Positions 31,423 through 43,389 of a stretch of DNA of 64,000 bases are shown piece after piece. Both the position numbers and the translations under genes were made by a program. Below the pieces are notes generated by a model. The model was not told the origin of the DNA, made no database searches, and saw only the letters and a list, made by a program, of their open reading frames with translations. How positions within the stretch are numbered: position 1 is the stretch's first letter; every line of letters starts with the position of its first letter. This DNA comes from Prevotella sp. (GTDB lineage: Bacteria; Bacteroidota; Bacteroidia; Bacteroidales; Bacteroidaceae), in NCBI GenBank assembly GCA_017561825.1, contig JAFZBK010000061.1, positions 93,243 to 157,242 of the forward strand. Direction: 5' to 3'.

Positions 31423-33588
31423 TTACTCTTTATCGAGTAGAATGTTCATCATCTCGACGGCAGCCTTTGCCACCGAGGTGCCAGGACCGAAGATGGCAGC
31501 AACACCTGCCTTGTAGAGGAAGTCGTAATCCTGTGCAGGAATCACACCACCTGCAATGACCATGATATCCTCACGCCCAAGCTTTTTCAGTTCTTCGATC
31601 AACTGAGGAATGAGGGTCTTATGACCCGCTGCGAGGGATGAAGCACCCACGATATGGACATCGTTCTCCACTGCCTCACGGGCAGCCTCAGCAGGAGTCT
31701 GGAACAGCGGTCCCATATCCACGTCGAAGCCACAGTCGGCATAACCCGTAGCCACCACCTTGGCACCACGGTCATGACCGTCCTGACCCATCTTCGCCAC
31801 GAAGATACGTGGACGACGACCTTCCTTCTTGGCAAACTCTTCTGTCAACGCACAGGCTTTCTCAAAGTCTGAGTCGTTCTTGGATTCTGAACTATACACG
31901 CCTGAAATGGTTCTGATTACTGCTTTATAACGACCCACGATCTCTTCGCAGGCATCACTGATCTCACCCAAGGTACAGCGCAAGCCGGCAGCCTTCACGG
32001 CCAGAGCCAGCAGGTTGTCCTTGCTCTTCTTACCCTCAGAGAACTCACGCACACATTCGGTGATCTCCTTCAGGGCAGCCTGACAAGCGGCCTCGTCACG
32101 ACCAGCACGGAGTTCCTTCAGACTCTCCTCCTGCTGCAGACGCACGGCGGTGTTGTCCACCTCGAGGATATCGATCGGATCCTCATGATCCAGACGGTAC
32201 TTGTTCGTACCTACGATGGTCTGCACACCGGAGTCGATACGAGCCTGGGTACGGGCTGCAGCCTCCTCGATACGCATCTTCGGCAGACCCGTCTCGATGG
32301 CCTTGGCCATACCACCTAACTTCTCAATCTCCTGGATATGCTCCCAAGCCTTGTGTACCAGCTCGTTGGTAAGCGTCTCCACATAGTAGGAGCCAGCCCA
32401 CGGGTCGATCTGCTTGCACACCTTGGTCTCGTTCTGGATATAGATCTGCGTATTACGGGCGATACGGGCGGAGAAGTCGGTTGGCAGGGCGATAGCCTCA
32501 TCGAGGGCATTGGTGTGCAACGACTGGGTATGACCCAGCACGGCTGCCATAGCCTCGATACAGGTACGACCCACGTTATTGAACGGATCCTGCTCGGTGA
32601 GCGACCATCCGGAGGTCTGCGAGTGGGTACGCAGTGCCAATGACTTCGGGTTCTCGGCCCCGAAGCTCTTCACGATCTTGGCCCAGAGCAGACGACCGGC
32701 ACGCATCTTGGCGATCTCCATGAAATGGTTCATACCGATAGCCCAGAAGAACGACAGACGCGGAGCGAACTTATCCACAGGAATACCTGCGTTCACACCT
32801 GTACGGAGGTAGTCCATACCGTCAGCCAGCGTGTAGGCCAACTCGATGTCAGCTGTAGCACCAGCCTCCTGCATGTGGTAGCCGGAGATGGAGATCGAGT
32901 TGAACTTCGGCATGAACTGGGATGTGTACTCAAAGATATCAGCAATGATCTTCATCGAGAATGCCGGTGGATATATATAGGTGTTACGCACCATGAACTC
33001 CTTCAGGATATCGTTCTGAATCGTTCCGGCCATCTCTTCGAGCTGAGCGCCCTGCTCCAGTCCTGCATTGATGTAGAAGGCGAGTACGGGAAGCACACCG
33101 CCGTTCATGGTCATGGATACAGACATCTTGTTCAGGGGGATACCAGCGAAGAGCACCTTCATGTTCTCCAGCGAGCAGATAGACACACCAGCCTTACCCA
33201 CATCACCCACCACACGGGGGTTATCAGGATCGTAGCCACGGTGCGTGGGAAGGTCGAACGCCACGGAAAGACCCTTCTGACCAGATGCCAGGTTACGACG
33301 ATAGAACGCGTTTGATTCCTCTGCGGTGGAGAATCCGGCATACTGACGGATGGTCCACGGGCGGAACGGATACATCATGGAATACGGACCGCGAAGGAAG
33401 GGCGGGATACCAGCTGTGAAGTCGAGGTGTTCCATACCTTCCAGATCCTCTTTGGTATATACCGGACGAACCTCAATATGCTCCGGAGTCTTCCAGGTAG
33501 GCACAATGTTGTTCTCTTTCAGCCAGGCATTGCCGTCTTTGGCCTGAATGCCGGCATAAATATCGATGTTGTTAAATTGTTTTCTCAT
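31423..33588 (-). CDS. mutB: Methylmalonyl-CoA mutase large (catalytic) subunit
   Basis: 721 residues from ATG 33588, preceded by a GGAGGA ribosome-binding site that lies inside the longer frame starting at 33606. It isomerises succinyl-CoA and R-methylmalonyl-CoA with adenosylcobalamin. The N-terminal barrel has [47 protein letters not shown] and [18 protein letters not shown]. The C-terminal B12 domain has the cobalamin ligand in [11 protein letters not shown] (near 600), plus SSLAAGHKT and GGVIP. In Bacteroidales the enzyme serves propionate formation from succinate. It follows mutA almost without gap. Confidence 0.97.
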   Translation of the reverse strand: MRKQFNNIDIYAGIQAKDGNAWLKENNIVPTWKTPEHIEVRPVYTKEDLEGMEHLDFTAGIPPFLRGPYSMMYPFRPWTIRQYAGFSTAEESNAFYRRNLASGQKGLSVAFDLPTHRGYDPDNPRVVGDVGKAGVSICSLENMKVLFAGIPLNKMSVSMTMNGGVLPVLAFYINAGLEQGAQLEEMAGTIQNDILKEFMVRNTYIYPPAFSMKIIADIFEYTSQFMPKFNSISISGYHMQEAGATADIELAYTLADGMDYLRTGVNAGIPVDKFAPRLSFFWAIGMNHFMEIAKMRAGRLLWAKIVKSFGAENPKSLALRTHSQTSGWSLTEQDPFNNVGRTCIEAMAAVLGHTQSLHTNALDEAIALPTDFSARIARNTQIYIQNETKVCKQIDPWAGSYYVETLTNELVHKAWEHIQEIEKLGGMAKAIETGLPKMRIEEAAARTQARIDSGVQTIVGTNKYRLDHEDPIDILEVDNTAVRLQQEESLKELRAGRDEAACQAALKEITECVREFSEGKKSKDNLLALAVKAAGLRCTLGEISDACEEIVGRYKAVIRTISGVYSSESKNDSDFEKACALTEEFAKKEGRRPRIFVAKMGQDGHDRGAKVVATGYADCGFDVDMGPLFQTPAEAAREAVENDVHIVGASSLAAGHKTLIPQLIEELKKLGREDIMVIAGGVIPAQDYDFLYKAGVAAIFGPGTSVAKAAVEMMNILLDKE

Positions 33589-33605
33589 CTTTCTGTCCTC
33601 CAACA

Positions 33606-35456
33606 TTAAATACCTAACTTAGCATTATACTCCTTGAGTGTCTCCAGTACGTTACACTTCACATGGATGTAGTTCTCGATACCAGCAGCCTTCAGGTCCT
33701 CCATGCAGGCCGGAGCACCGGCAACAACGAACATGGCACGACCGTCAAGATACTTGAAGGCAGGAATGGCATACTCAGCATACTCATCGTCCGAAGAGCA
33801 GATCACCACGATGTCGGCATTAGCCTTCAATGCAGCGTCAACACCTTCTTCTACCGTCTTGAATCCGAGGTTATCAATCACCTTGTAACCGGCACAAGCC
33901 AGGAAGTTACAAGAGAACTGTGCACGAGCCTGACGCATGGCCAGGTTACCGATGGTCAGCATGAATGCCGTAGGCACCTTGGTCTCCTCGGTATGGATGC
34001 GCAGATCTTCGAAGTCGGCAGCCAGACGGGTGCTATTGATAGCTTTAATTCCGGAATCTCCGGAATTTCCGGAGCAACAGCAAGCTGTTGTTGCCCTCTT
34101 CCCCTCACTCTTCTCGGTGAAGTTCGGGAACTGGTTCGTACCCAGCAGGAACTCCTTGCGCTTGGCAGCATCACCATGGCGCTTCACGTTGGTGGCATTG
34201 ATGTCATCCTGTACGGTTCCAGCCTTCACGGCAGCTAAGAAGCCACCATCCTCCTCTACCTTGAGGAAGATCTTCCAGCCTTCCACGGCCAGACTGTTCG
34301 TCAGATGCTCCACATAGTAAGAGCCTGCACCCGGGTCAACCACTGTATTGAAGTGGCATTCCTCCTTCAGCAGCAGCTGCTGGTTACGGGCGATACGCTC
34401 TGAGAAGTCGGTCGGAGCCTCGTAGGTCACATCGAACGGTGTCACCACCATCGAATGAACGCCACCGAGGGCAGCACTCATCGCCTCGGTCTGTGAGCGC
34501 AGCAGGTTCACATACGAGTCGAACAAGGTCTGGTTATACTCCGATGTCACGGCATTGACGCACATCTTGCAGGCACAGTCGCACTTCGGCTCATACTGCT
34601 TCACGATCTGAGCCCAGAGCAGACGGGCAGCGCGGAACTTCGCCAACTCCATGAAGTAGTTCTCGGAGACACCCATGTTGAACTTGATCTTCTTGGCAGC
34701 GAGATCCAAATCCACACCGGCATCCACCAGCTGCTGCAGATACTCATTACCCCAAGCAAGCGCATAGCCCAGTTCCTGAACGATGTAAGCACCGGCATTG
34801 TTCAAAGCCACGGTGTTCACACAAATACAGCGGAACTGCGGATAGTCCTTCAGGGCCTCAACCAGTTGTGGTGCTACAGCAAGGAGCTCAGTGGTATCCT
34901 TACCCTTCATCACCATCTTCTTCATCGGGTCGAAGTCGATAGAACCAACGATCTTCTCCTTGTCATACCCCTTCTTCTCGTAGTAGGCAGTCAGGATCTG
35001 CACCAGTTCGAGTGCGTGGCGCTGACAAGTGTGGAAGTTCACCTCCACGATGTCGCAACAGATCTGGTCGAGCAGCGTCTCGATGAACGCAGCACTCACC
35101 TTCTCGCCCGGGATGCAGAATCCCAGCGAGTCGATACCCTTGTTCAGGATGTCGAGTGCTTTCTTGTTGGCTTCGGCAGCATCCTCTGCGATGATGTCCT
35201 GACGGATGTACCAGGTGTTGTCATCCTTCTTGTTACCACGTACGAAGGGGAACTCACCAGGCAGCGAATCCGGCGTCTTCAGCTTCAGCACATCCTCTCT
35301 CCTATAGAAAGGCTGTACGTTAAATCCTTCATTCGTCCTCCATACCAGTCGTTTGTTAAAATCGGCACCTTTCAGATCCACTTCGATCTTGTCCAGCCAC
35401 TCCTGAGTGGTTGGTGCCTGAAACTCGGTAAAGAGTCTTTCTTTACTGTTTGACAT
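33606..35456 (-). CDS. mutA: Methylmalonyl-CoA mutase small subunit
   Basis: 616 residues from ATG 35456 (MSNSKERLF). The longer frame to 35501 is possible but unlikely. It is homologous to MutB but lacks the DxHxxG cobalamin motif in its C-terminal domain ([16 protein letters not shown]), as expected for the structural subunit. Characteristic stretches are [21 protein letters not shown] and [27 protein letters not shown]. Residues 455-475 contain [13 protein letters not shown], a Cys/Gly/Ser-rich loop created by a nonamer repeat and absent in other homologues as far as I recall. Confidence 0.96.
   Translation of the reverse strand: MSNSKERLFTEFQAPTTQEWLDKIEVDLKGADFNKRLVWRTNEGFNVQPFYRREDVLKLKTPDSLPGEFPFVRGNKKDDNTWYIRQDIIAEDAAEANKKALDILNKGIDSLGFCIPGEKVSAAFIETLLDQICCDIVEVNFHTCQRHALELVQILTAYYEKKGYDKEKIVGSIDFDPMKKMVMKGKDTTELLAVAPQLVEALKDYPQFRCICVNTVALNNAGAYIVQELGYALAWGNEYLQQLVDAGVDLDLAAKKIKFNMGVSENYFMELAKFRAARLLWAQIVKQYEPKCDCACKMCVNAVTSEYNQTLFDSYVNLLRSQTEAMSAALGGVHSMVVTPFDVTYEAPTDFSERIARNQQLLLKEECHFNTVVDPGAGSYYVEHLTNSLAVEGWKIFLKVEEDGGFLAAVKAGTVQDDINATNVKRHGDAAKRKEFLLGTNQFPNFTEKSEGKRATTACCCSGNSGDSGIKAINSTRLAADFEDLRIHTEETKVPTAFMLTIGNLAMRQARAQFSCNFLACAGYKVIDNLGFKTVEEGVDAALKANADIVVICSSDDEYAEYAIPAFKYLDGRAMFVVAGAPACMEDLKAAGIENYIHVKCNVLETLKEYNAKLGI
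34050..34076. repeat. Nonamer tract inside mutA
   Basis: Three 9-bp units TCCGGAATC, TCCGGAATT, TCCGGAGCA; three codons each, giving SGNSGDSG on the coding strand. It matches the unit in the GH3 gene (20042-20064). Confidence 0.7.
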
Positions 35457-35542
35457 AGCAGTTTGTGTATTATTTTTTAAGTTATTAAAGTGAATTGTCA
35501 TGACGTTCGGAAAAAAATTCCGCTAAACTTCGTTCTACGATG

Positions 35543-35550
35543 CAAAGATA
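35543..35550 (-). promoter_or_regulatory. -7 box of mutA-mutB
   Basis: TATCTTTG on the minus strand, 86 bp upstream of the mutA ATG. No convincing -33 box and no cobalamin riboswitch were seen. Confidence 0.45.
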
Positions 35551-35654
35551 ATCTTTTTTTTCGATATACCATCTTTTCTTTCCAAGAAAATGATATTTAA
35601 TCATTAAAAATACAAAATCTGCGCCAGAGGAAAGAGGGAGAAAATTGTACCTTT

Positions 35655-35728
35655 GGCTTCACCGAAGATACTCGGAATTAAAAATAAATAGATTTATTTT
35701 GTACTTCGCTCAACTTTTCGTACTTTTG
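35655..35728 (+). promoter_or_regulatory. Promoter cassette of pheS
   Basis: TTTG (35698-35701), 19-bp spacer, TACTTTTG (35721-35728). A second -7 box, TACCTTTG at 35648-35655, lies upstream and is followed by GGCTTCACCGAAGATACT as in the radA and tlpA cassettes. Confidence 0.65.
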
Positions 35729-35754
35729 CAGCCGAATTGTAAAATCATGAGGAA

Positions 35755-36795
35755 ATGATACTTGACAGAATAGAAGAACTACTCAAGGAAGTGAACGAAC
35801 TCTCTGCCTCAAATGCAGAGGAAATAGAGGCTTTGCGCCTGAAATACCTGAGCAAGAAAGGTGAGATCAATGCACTGATGCAGGAATTCCGCGATGTGCC
35901 GGCAGAGGAGAAGAAGACCGTTGGTATGAAGATCAACGAGCTGAAGCAGAAGGCCACCGAGCGCATCAACAGTCTGCGTGAGGAGATGGCTACTGCAGAG
36001 GACAAGGGCGACATTGTTGACCTGACCCGCTCCGCCTACCCCATCGAGCTGGGAACACGTCATCCGCTGACCATCGTACGCAACGAGATCATCGATATCT
36101 TCAAGCGCATGGGATTTGTCTTGGCTGACGGTCCTGAGGTGGAAGACGACCTCCATGTGTTCACCAAGATGAACTTCGCCGCTGACCATCCTGCCCGCGA
36201 CATGCAGGATACGTTCTTCGTGGAGCAGTCGCCTACAGGGGATGTCACCAAGAATATCCTTCTGCGTTCTCATACGTCAAGTGTCCAGGCACGTGTCATG
36301 GAGCGCCAGCAACCGCCCATCCGCATCATCTGTCCGGGACGTGTGTATCGTAACGAGGCCATCACAGCCCGTGCCCACTGTTTCTTCCATCAGATTGAAG
36401 GCTTGTATATCGACAAGAACGTATCGTTCACCGACTTGAAGCAAGTGCTTCTGTCGTTTGCCCGTGAGCTCTTCGGTGCTGACACCAAGATCCGTCTGCG
36501 CCCCAGCTACTTCCCCTTCACGGAGCCCAGTGCCGAGATGGACATCTCCTGTCATATCTGCGGCGGTAAGGGCTGCGGATTCTGTAAGCATACAGGATGG
36601 GTGGAGATCCTTGGTTGCGGTATGGTTGACCCGAACGTGTTGGAGCTCTGCGGTATTGATAGTAAGGTATATAGCGGCTACGCCTTCGGTTTGGGCGTGG
36701 AGCGTATCACGAACCTGAAGTACCAGGTGAGCGACCTCCGTATGTTCTCCGAGAACGACACGCGATTCCTGCGTGAGTTCGAGGCAGCCCACTAA
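35755..36795 (+). CDS. pheS: Phenylalanyl-tRNA synthetase alpha subunit
   Basis: 346 residues, normal length. An N-terminal coiled coil (1-85) binds tRNA. The class II core carries RHPLTIVRNEI, VEDDLHVFTKMNFAADHPARDMQDTF, LLRSHTSSVQARVM, RVYRNEAITARAHCFFHQIEG, FFPF-type motif SYFPFTEPSAEMDI and the final GLGVERI. A Cys-rich CHICGGKGCGFCKHTG loop sits before VEILGCGMV. It charges tRNA-Phe together with PheT, which is not in this window. A tiny ATG-AGG-AAA-TGA frame ends on the start codon (35747-35758) and might affect initiation. Confidence 0.97.
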   Translation: MILDRIEELLKEVNELSASNAEEIEALRLKYLSKKGEINALMQEFRDVPAEEKKTVGMKINELKQKATERINSLREEMATAEDKGDIVDLTRSAYPIELGTRHPLTIVRNEIIDIFKRMGFVLADGPEVEDDLHVFTKMNFAADHPARDMQDTFFVEQSPTGDVTKNILLRSHTSSVQARVMERQQPPIRIICPGRVYRNEAITARAHCFFHQIEGLYIDKNVSFTDLKQVLLSFARELFGADTKIRLRPSYFPFTEPSAEMDISCHICGGKGCGFCKHTGWVEILGCGMVDPNVLELCGIDSKVYSGYAFGLGVERITNLKYQVSDLRMFSENDTRFLREFEAAH

Positions 36796-36809
36796 TTGTC
36801 ACCACTCTT

Positions 36810-37475
36810 TTATCGGTAAAAAGTAACGGTTCCTCCATCGCTGTTGCAGTATTTGCGAAGAAGCGATTGGATGAACTGCGCATTGGCCGTTACCTGTTCC
36901 TCATTCCCGTCATACCCGTTGACCAATGTCAGCAGGTGCGTGGTGTGGATATCGATCTTCGTGCGCTCATGGTCGCTGGTAGGTGTTCCCACCCCGCCAG
37001 TGGCATCCCGATAAACGGGCAGTCCTTCGATATTGATCAGTCCACGACCGATTCCCTCATAGGGCTCATCCTTCTTGCCCACGCCTAATGTCAGCGTGTC
37101 GCCATGGAACTTATCCGCATCGAAACCGCCGATGCTGTAACCGAAACGGATGCTGGCCAGGTTGATGAGATCCACCAATGTATCAATCTGATACAGTTCC
37201 TTCCCTTGTAACATGCGGCGCATCAGTGCCTCTGCGGCAGGACGGTAACGACTGGGATCCTTTCCGCAGACCTTATATACCCGTCGTGTGGCCTCAATGG
37301 CTGACAGCTGTTTGATGCTCTCTGTGGTGAGCGTGGCACGGTATTCCTCGCCTAATGCATGAATCTCTTTCCACAACTCCTCACAATAAGGCGTATTCGT
37401 TACCTGTGCCTCCACGGCGGCTCCAATGAAGCCGGGGCACACCTGTTCTATCTCTTGTGATACAATAATCTTCAC
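36810..37475 (-). CDS. Freestanding B3/B4 domain protein (PheRS-beta-like editing domain)
   Basis: 221 residues from a GTG at 37475 (VKIIVSQEIEQVCPGF), preceded by AAGGAG. The longer frame uses TTG 37508 and would add repeat-derived [10 protein letters not shown]. The protein matches the B3/B4 fold of phenylalanyl-tRNA synthetase beta chain as a separate protein: YRPAAEALMRRMLQGKELYQIDTLVDLINLASIRFGYSIGGFD is the characteristic core. In PheRS this domain hydrolyses mischarged Tyr-tRNA-Phe; the role of freestanding forms is not settled. It lies tail to tail with pheS, 14 bp apart, and after ligA on its own strand. Confidence 0.85.
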   Translation of the reverse strand: MKIIVSQEIEQVCPGFIGAAVEAQVTNTPYCEELWKEIHALGEEYRATLTTESIKQLSAIEATRRVYKVCGKDPSRYRPAAEALMRRMLQGKELYQIDTLVDLINLASIRFGYSIGGFDADKFHGDTLTLGVGKKDEPYEGIGRGLINIEGLPVYRDATGGVGTPTSDHERTKIDIHTTHLLTLVNGYDGNEEQVTANAQFIQSLLRKYCNSDGGTVTFYR

Positions 37476-37478
37476 GCT

Positions 37479-39651
<2,173 letters not shown>

Positions 39652-39653
39652 TC

Positions 39654-40511
39654 ATGGAATTGATCAAGGATTTCAGTGAACTGAGTGAGCGACTGAAAAA
39701 AGGTAAGCGTTGCAAGGTGGTGGCTGTGGAAGCCATAGACGACCATTCCCGCGAGGCCATTGAAAGGGCTGAGCAGGAAGGCTGGGCGGAAGTGAAGAAC
39801 ATCCATCTTGGCAGTGTGGAGGAATCGGCTGCGGAAGCTGTTAGATGCATCCGTCGTGGCGAGGCTGAGGTGGTGATGAAAGGTATTCTGAACACCGATG
39901 TGCTCCTGCGAGCCATCATCAACAAGGACAACCGTGAAGAAGGACTGCTGCCCGTGGGTAATGTGCTCTCGCATGTCAGTGCCATGCAGATTCCCGCCTA
40001 CCACAAGATGCTCTTCATGAGTGATGCGGCGGTCATCCCCTTCCCCACACTGGAACAGCGCATCGCCATGATCCGCTACGTCATCCAGCTGTGTCGTGTC
40101 TATGGTATCGAACAGCCGCGTATCGCTTTGATCCACTGTACGGAGAAGGTATCACCGAAGTTCCCCATCACCTTGGATTACCAGAAGATCGTGGAGATGT
40201 GTCAGGCGGGTGAGTTCGGCAATGCCATCATCGACGGGCCCAGCGACCTGAAATGCGCTGTTGACAAGGAATCAGCTGATATCAAAGGCATCAAGAGTCC
40301 GCTGGAAGGCAACGCCGATGCGGTGATCATGCCCGACATCGAGGCAGCGAATGTCTATTACAAGGCATTGACGGCTTTCACGGATACGAAGCTGGCTGTA
40401 GGACTCCAGGGCACCAGCTGTCCTGTAACCCTCACATCCCGCGCCGACTCCGCCGAAACAAAGTATAACAGTCTGGCCATGGCCTGTCTGCAAGCTCGTG
40501 CTGAGAAGTAA
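39654..40511 (+). CDS. ptb: Phosphate butyryltransferase
   Basis: 285 residues, the size of Ptb rather than phosphotransacetylase (about 330). It exchanges CoA of butyryl-CoA (or branched acyl-CoA) for phosphate. Recognisable parts: VAVEAIDDHSREAIERA, GEAEVVMKGILNTDVLLRAI, LSHVSAMQIP, ALIHCTEKVSPKFPITLDYQ, NAIIDGPSDLKCAVDKESA and the C-terminal TSRADSAETKYNSLAMA. Butyrate kinase follows 84 bp downstream, which favours this call. Bacteroidales with this pair may use it for butyrate or for branched short-chain acids. Confidence 0.92.
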   Translation: MELIKDFSELSERLKKGKRCKVVAVEAIDDHSREAIERAEQEGWAEVKNIHLGSVEESAAEAVRCIRRGEAEVVMKGILNTDVLLRAIINKDNREEGLLPVGNVLSHVSAMQIPAYHKMLFMSDAAVIPFPTLEQRIAMIRYVIQLCRVYGIEQPRIALIHCTEKVSPKFPITLDYQKIVEMCQAGEFGNAIIDGPSDLKCAVDKESADIKGIKSPLEGNADAVIMPDIEAANVYYKALTAFTDTKLAVGLQGTSCPVTLTSRADSAETKYNSLAMACLQARAEK

Positions 40512-40520
40512 TGAGCTTCT

Positions 40521-40542
40521 GACAGGTTTGTCCTGACCTGTT
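40521..40542. other. Small hairpin between ptb and buk
   Basis: ACAGGT and ACCTGT arms (40522-40527, 40536-40541) with an 8-base loop, extendable by one G-T pair. An A run follows on the plus strand rather than T, so termination is unlikely. It may be a processing or attenuation element. Confidence 0.35.
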
Positions 40543-40595
40543 CAAAAAACAGACACCTAACAACCTAACAAATAACACTATAACATTATAAAACG

Positions 40596-41657
40596 ATGAG
40601 AATTTTAGCTATTAACCCAGGAATGATCTCCACCAAGATCGGTGTGTTCATTGATGAAGACTTAGAGTGGCATTCCACCATTAACCACCCCTTTGACGAA
40701 CTATGTCAATACCCGTTCATCATGGATGAGTTCCCCTACCGCAGGGAGAAACTCGTTGAGGAGCTGGAAAAGAACGGGTACAAGCTCGACTTCGATGTCG
40801 TGGTGGGACGTGGTGGACTGGTAAAGCCTATCGAGAGCGGTGTGTATGAACTGAACGACAAGGTGATTGAGGACACCCGTCATCCCCGCTTGCACCATGC
40901 CTGTAACCTTGGTCCTCTGCTCGCCCTGAGTCTGGCCAAGGAGATTCCAGGCTGTCGTGCCTTCACCGTGGATCCCGGTGTGGTGGATGAACTCGATGAT
41001 ATCGCCCGCATCTCAGGTCTCCCTGAGATGCCGCGCCAAACCATCTGGCACGCCTTGAACCAACGGGAGATTGCCAAACGCTACTGTCGTGAACATGGAT
41101 TGAAATACGAGGAGCAGACACTCATCGTCACCCACATGGGAAGTGGCATCTCGTTTGCCCTCCACCACAAGGGTCGCGCCATTGAATGCTCGGATGCCTT
41201 GGGCGGTCATGGACCTTTCACGCCATCACGCACCGGTACTCTTCCCTCAGCCCAGCTCATCAAACTGTGCTACAGTGGGAAATACACGGAGGAGGAGATG
41301 CTGAGAAAGATCAACGGGCATAGCGGACTGACAGCCCATCTGGGTACCAACGATGTGCGAGAAGTGGAGAAGCGTATCCGTGAAGGTGACCAACATGCCA
41401 AACTGGTGCTCGATGCCATGATCTACCAACTGGCACGCTACTTAGGCTCCCTCGCCCCCGTCACGAACGGTCATGTGGATGCCATCATCCTCACTGGGGC
41501 CATTTCGCAGAGTAAATACGTGACGGATGACCTCAAGAAACGACTCAGTTATCTGGCTCCCGTGTATGTCTATCCTGGCGAAGACGAGCTCACGGCACTG
41601 GCACATAATTCCTATCGAGCTATGACAGGACAAGAGAAAATCAAAGAGTACGAGTAA
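40596..41657 (+). CDS. buk: Butyrate kinase
   Basis: 353 residues, normal for Buk of the ASKHA fold. It makes butyrate and ATP from butyryl phosphate. It has NPGMISTKIGVFIDE (phosphate 1 loop), VVGRGGLVKPIESGVYEL, THMGSGISFALHHKGRAIECSDALGGHGPFTPSRTGTLP and ILTGAISQSKYV (adenosine loop). Together with ptb it forms a two-gene unit for substrate-level ATP formation from acyl-CoA. The family also includes branched-chain fatty acid kinases, so isobutyrate or isovalerate are possible products. Confidence 0.94.
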   Translation: MRILAINPGMISTKIGVFIDEDLEWHSTINHPFDELCQYPFIMDEFPYRREKLVEELEKNGYKLDFDVVVGRGGLVKPIESGVYELNDKVIEDTRHPRLHHACNLGPLLALSLAKEIPGCRAFTVDPGVVDELDDIARISGLPEMPRQTIWHALNQREIAKRYCREHGLKYEEQTLIVTHMGSGISFALHHKGRAIECSDALGGHGPFTPSRTGTLPSAQLIKLCYSGKYTEEEMLRKINGHSGLTAHLGTNDVREVEKRIREGDQHAKLVLDAMIYQLARYLGSLAPVTNGHVDAIILTGAISQSKYVTDDLKKRLSYLAPVYVYPGEDELTALAHNSYRAMTGQEKIKEYE

Positions 41658-41718
41658 AGAGTTCTGGGGTTTTAGGTATTTTTAAGCATTAAAATCCGAA
41701 TACTTAACAAATTTTTCG

Positions 41719-41726
41719 TACCTTTG
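41719..41726 (+). promoter_or_regulatory. -7 box of trmD
   Basis: TACCTTTG preceded by TTTTTCG, ending five bases before the trmD ATG. No TTTG -33 box is visible. Confidence 0.5.
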
Positions 41727-41731
41727 CAAAC

Positions 41732-42421
41732 ATGAGAATTGACATCATAACCGTTTTACCGGAGATGATTGAGGGCTTTGTGCAGGAGTCGATTCTTGCC
41801 AGGGCACAGAAGAAAGGATTGGCTGAGATCCACCTGCATCAGTTGCGCGACTACACACTCGACAAATGGAGACGCGTTGATGACTATCCGTATGGCGGAT
41901 TTGCAGGGATGGTGATGCAGATAGAACCTATCGACCGCTGTATCTCTGCCTTGAAGGCGGAGCGCGACTACGATGAGGTGATCTTCACATCGCCTGATGG
42001 TGAGCCGTTCAACCAGCATGTCGCCAACGACTTGTCGCTGAAGGAGAATATCATCATCCTCTGCGGGCACTACAAAGGTATTGACCAGCGGGTGCGCGAT
42101 CATCTGATTACAAGGGAGATTAGCATTGGTGATTATGTACTTACGGGCGGTGAACTGGCTGCGGCTGTGATGACGGATGCCATCGTCAGGATTATTCCCG
42201 GTGTGGTAGGCGATGAGCAAAGTGCGCTATCCGACTGTTTTCAAGACGATCTGCTGGCCGCTCCTATCTACACCCGTCCTGCAGACTATAAAGGATGGAA
42301 GGTGCCGGAGATTTTACTGAGCGGTCATGAGGCCAAGATCAAACAATGGGAGATGGATCAAGCCATGGAGCGTACGCGCCAGCTACGGCCAGACCTGCTG
42401 AAGGATTCCTCATTAGAATAG
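41732..42421 (+). CDS. trmD: tRNA (guanine-N1)-methyltransferase
   Basis: 229 residues, a SPOUT-family trefoil-knot enzyme that methylates G37 of tRNAs. It begins [22 protein letters not shown]. The SAM-binding and active-site stretches [38 protein letters not shown] and [16 protein letters not shown] are diagnostic. The usual rpsP-rimM-trmD-rplS neighbours are absent, as in other Bacteroidales. The promoter lies so close that the mRNA should be leaderless. Confidence 0.97.
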   Translation: MRIDIITVLPEMIEGFVQESILARAQKKGLAEIHLHQLRDYTLDKWRRVDDYPYGGFAGMVMQIEPIDRCISALKAERDYDEVIFTSPDGEPFNQHVANDLSLKENIIILCGHYKGIDQRVRDHLITREISIGDYVLTGGELAAAVMTDAIVRIIPGVVGDEQSALSDCFQDDLLAAPIYTRPADYKGWKVPEILLSGHEAKIKQWEMDQAMERTRQLRPDLLKDSSLE

Positions 42422-42470
42422 GAACTAATATCATTTATAATCATATTATCTTTAACTAAAAACTAACATT

Positions 42471-43283
42471 ATGAGTAAAGTGATCGAAAAACCTCAGTTA
42501 TCCTTCACGGAGGCCCTGAAAGAAGCAAGGGGCAAGTTGTTACAGTTCTCAGGACGCTCTCGTCGTTCAGAATTCTGGTGGTGCGCATTGGCAGTAGTCA
42601 TTGGCAGCTTTGTAGTGAACCTGATTCCCATCATCGGTGCGCTGATCGGATTGGTATTGATGCTATTGATGATTCCACTCACCGTCCGTCGTTTGCACGA
42701 CAGCGGTCATAGCGGATGGTGGCTTGCCGCCTCTATCATTCTCTCCATCATCTACTCCTGTCTGATTGGTACTGCCCTGTTCGCATTTGCAACAGGAGAA
42801 TCAACTTCGATGAGTGAACTGATGTCTGCATTCTCTAATCCATTGGTACTGATTCTGTGGCTCCTCAGTTTCATCATTGGTATCATCATTCTCGTGTTCC
42901 TGCTTCAGGACAGTAAGTTTGCACCCAACAAATACGGTGCTTCACCTAAGTATGTTACCGTTGACGATGATGCAGCAGGTGCAAAGGCAGAGCAGTCTGA
43001 CTTTGACAAAGGCATGGAGAAGGTAGGTGATGCCATCGATAACTTCGCAGAGGCTGCTCAGGATAAGGCTGAAGACCTGGTAGATAAAGCCAAGGATGTT
43101 GCTGAGAAAGCCAAGGATTCTGCAGGCGACTTCGTTGATAAGGCAAAGGATACCGCCGAGAATCTGGTTGACAAAGCTAAGGATGCCGCTGAGAACGTGG
43201 CTGACAAGGCCAAGGACATCACGGATGATGTTGTTGACAAGGCAAAAGACCTGACGGAGAAAGCCAAGGACGCCATTGACTAA
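42471..43283 (+). CDS. DUF805 membrane protein with C-terminal LEA-like 11-residue repeats
   Basis: 270 residues. Residues 1-165 form a DUF805 (YhaH-like) membrane domain: LLQFSGRSRRSEFWWC followed by hydrophobic helices near 40-65, 80-108 and 120-148, and TVRRLHDSGHSGWWL between the first two. Residues 165-270 are hydrophilic and repetitive: 11-residue units of the type LVDKAKDAAEN, VADKAKDITDD, VVDKAKDLTEK. They would form a long amphipathic, Lys/Asp-rich helix like group 3 LEA proteins. DUF805 proteins normally end after the membrane part, so this is an unusual fusion. The function is unknown; a membrane- or envelope-stress role is only a guess. Confidence 0.85.
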   Translation: MSKVIEKPQLSFTEALKEARGKLLQFSGRSRRSEFWWCALAVVIGSFVVNLIPIIGALIGLVLMLLMIPLTVRRLHDSGHSGWWLAASIILSIIYSCLIGTALFAFATGESTSMSELMSAFSNPLVLILWLLSFIIGIIILVFLLQDSKFAPNKYGASPKYVTVDDDAAGAKAEQSDFDKGMEKVGDAIDNFAEAAQDKAEDLVDKAKDVAEKAKDSAGDFVDKAKDTAENLVDKAKDAAENVADKAKDITDDVVDKAKDLTEKAKDAID

Positions 43284-43304
43284 GGCAGTTTCTTATGACT
43301 CATA

Positions 43305-43336
43305 AAGGAGGCTGTGTCAACCGACCCAGCCTCCTT
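43305..43336 (+). terminator. Hairpin after the DUF805 gene
   Basis: Ten-base arms AAGGAGGCTG and CAGCCTCCTT with a 12-base loop. The T tract is poor (CCTCGCT). Confidence 0.6.
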
Positions 43337-43389
43337 CCTCGCTATAATAGTAATATCTCGTCCTCAGGACAACCTTTATATAAGAATCT

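Noticed and set aside
40555-40594. Possible 8-bp-period tract before buk
   Set aside because: Only two CCTAACAA units match well; the rest is A/T-rich drift and too weak to list with the 7-bp family.
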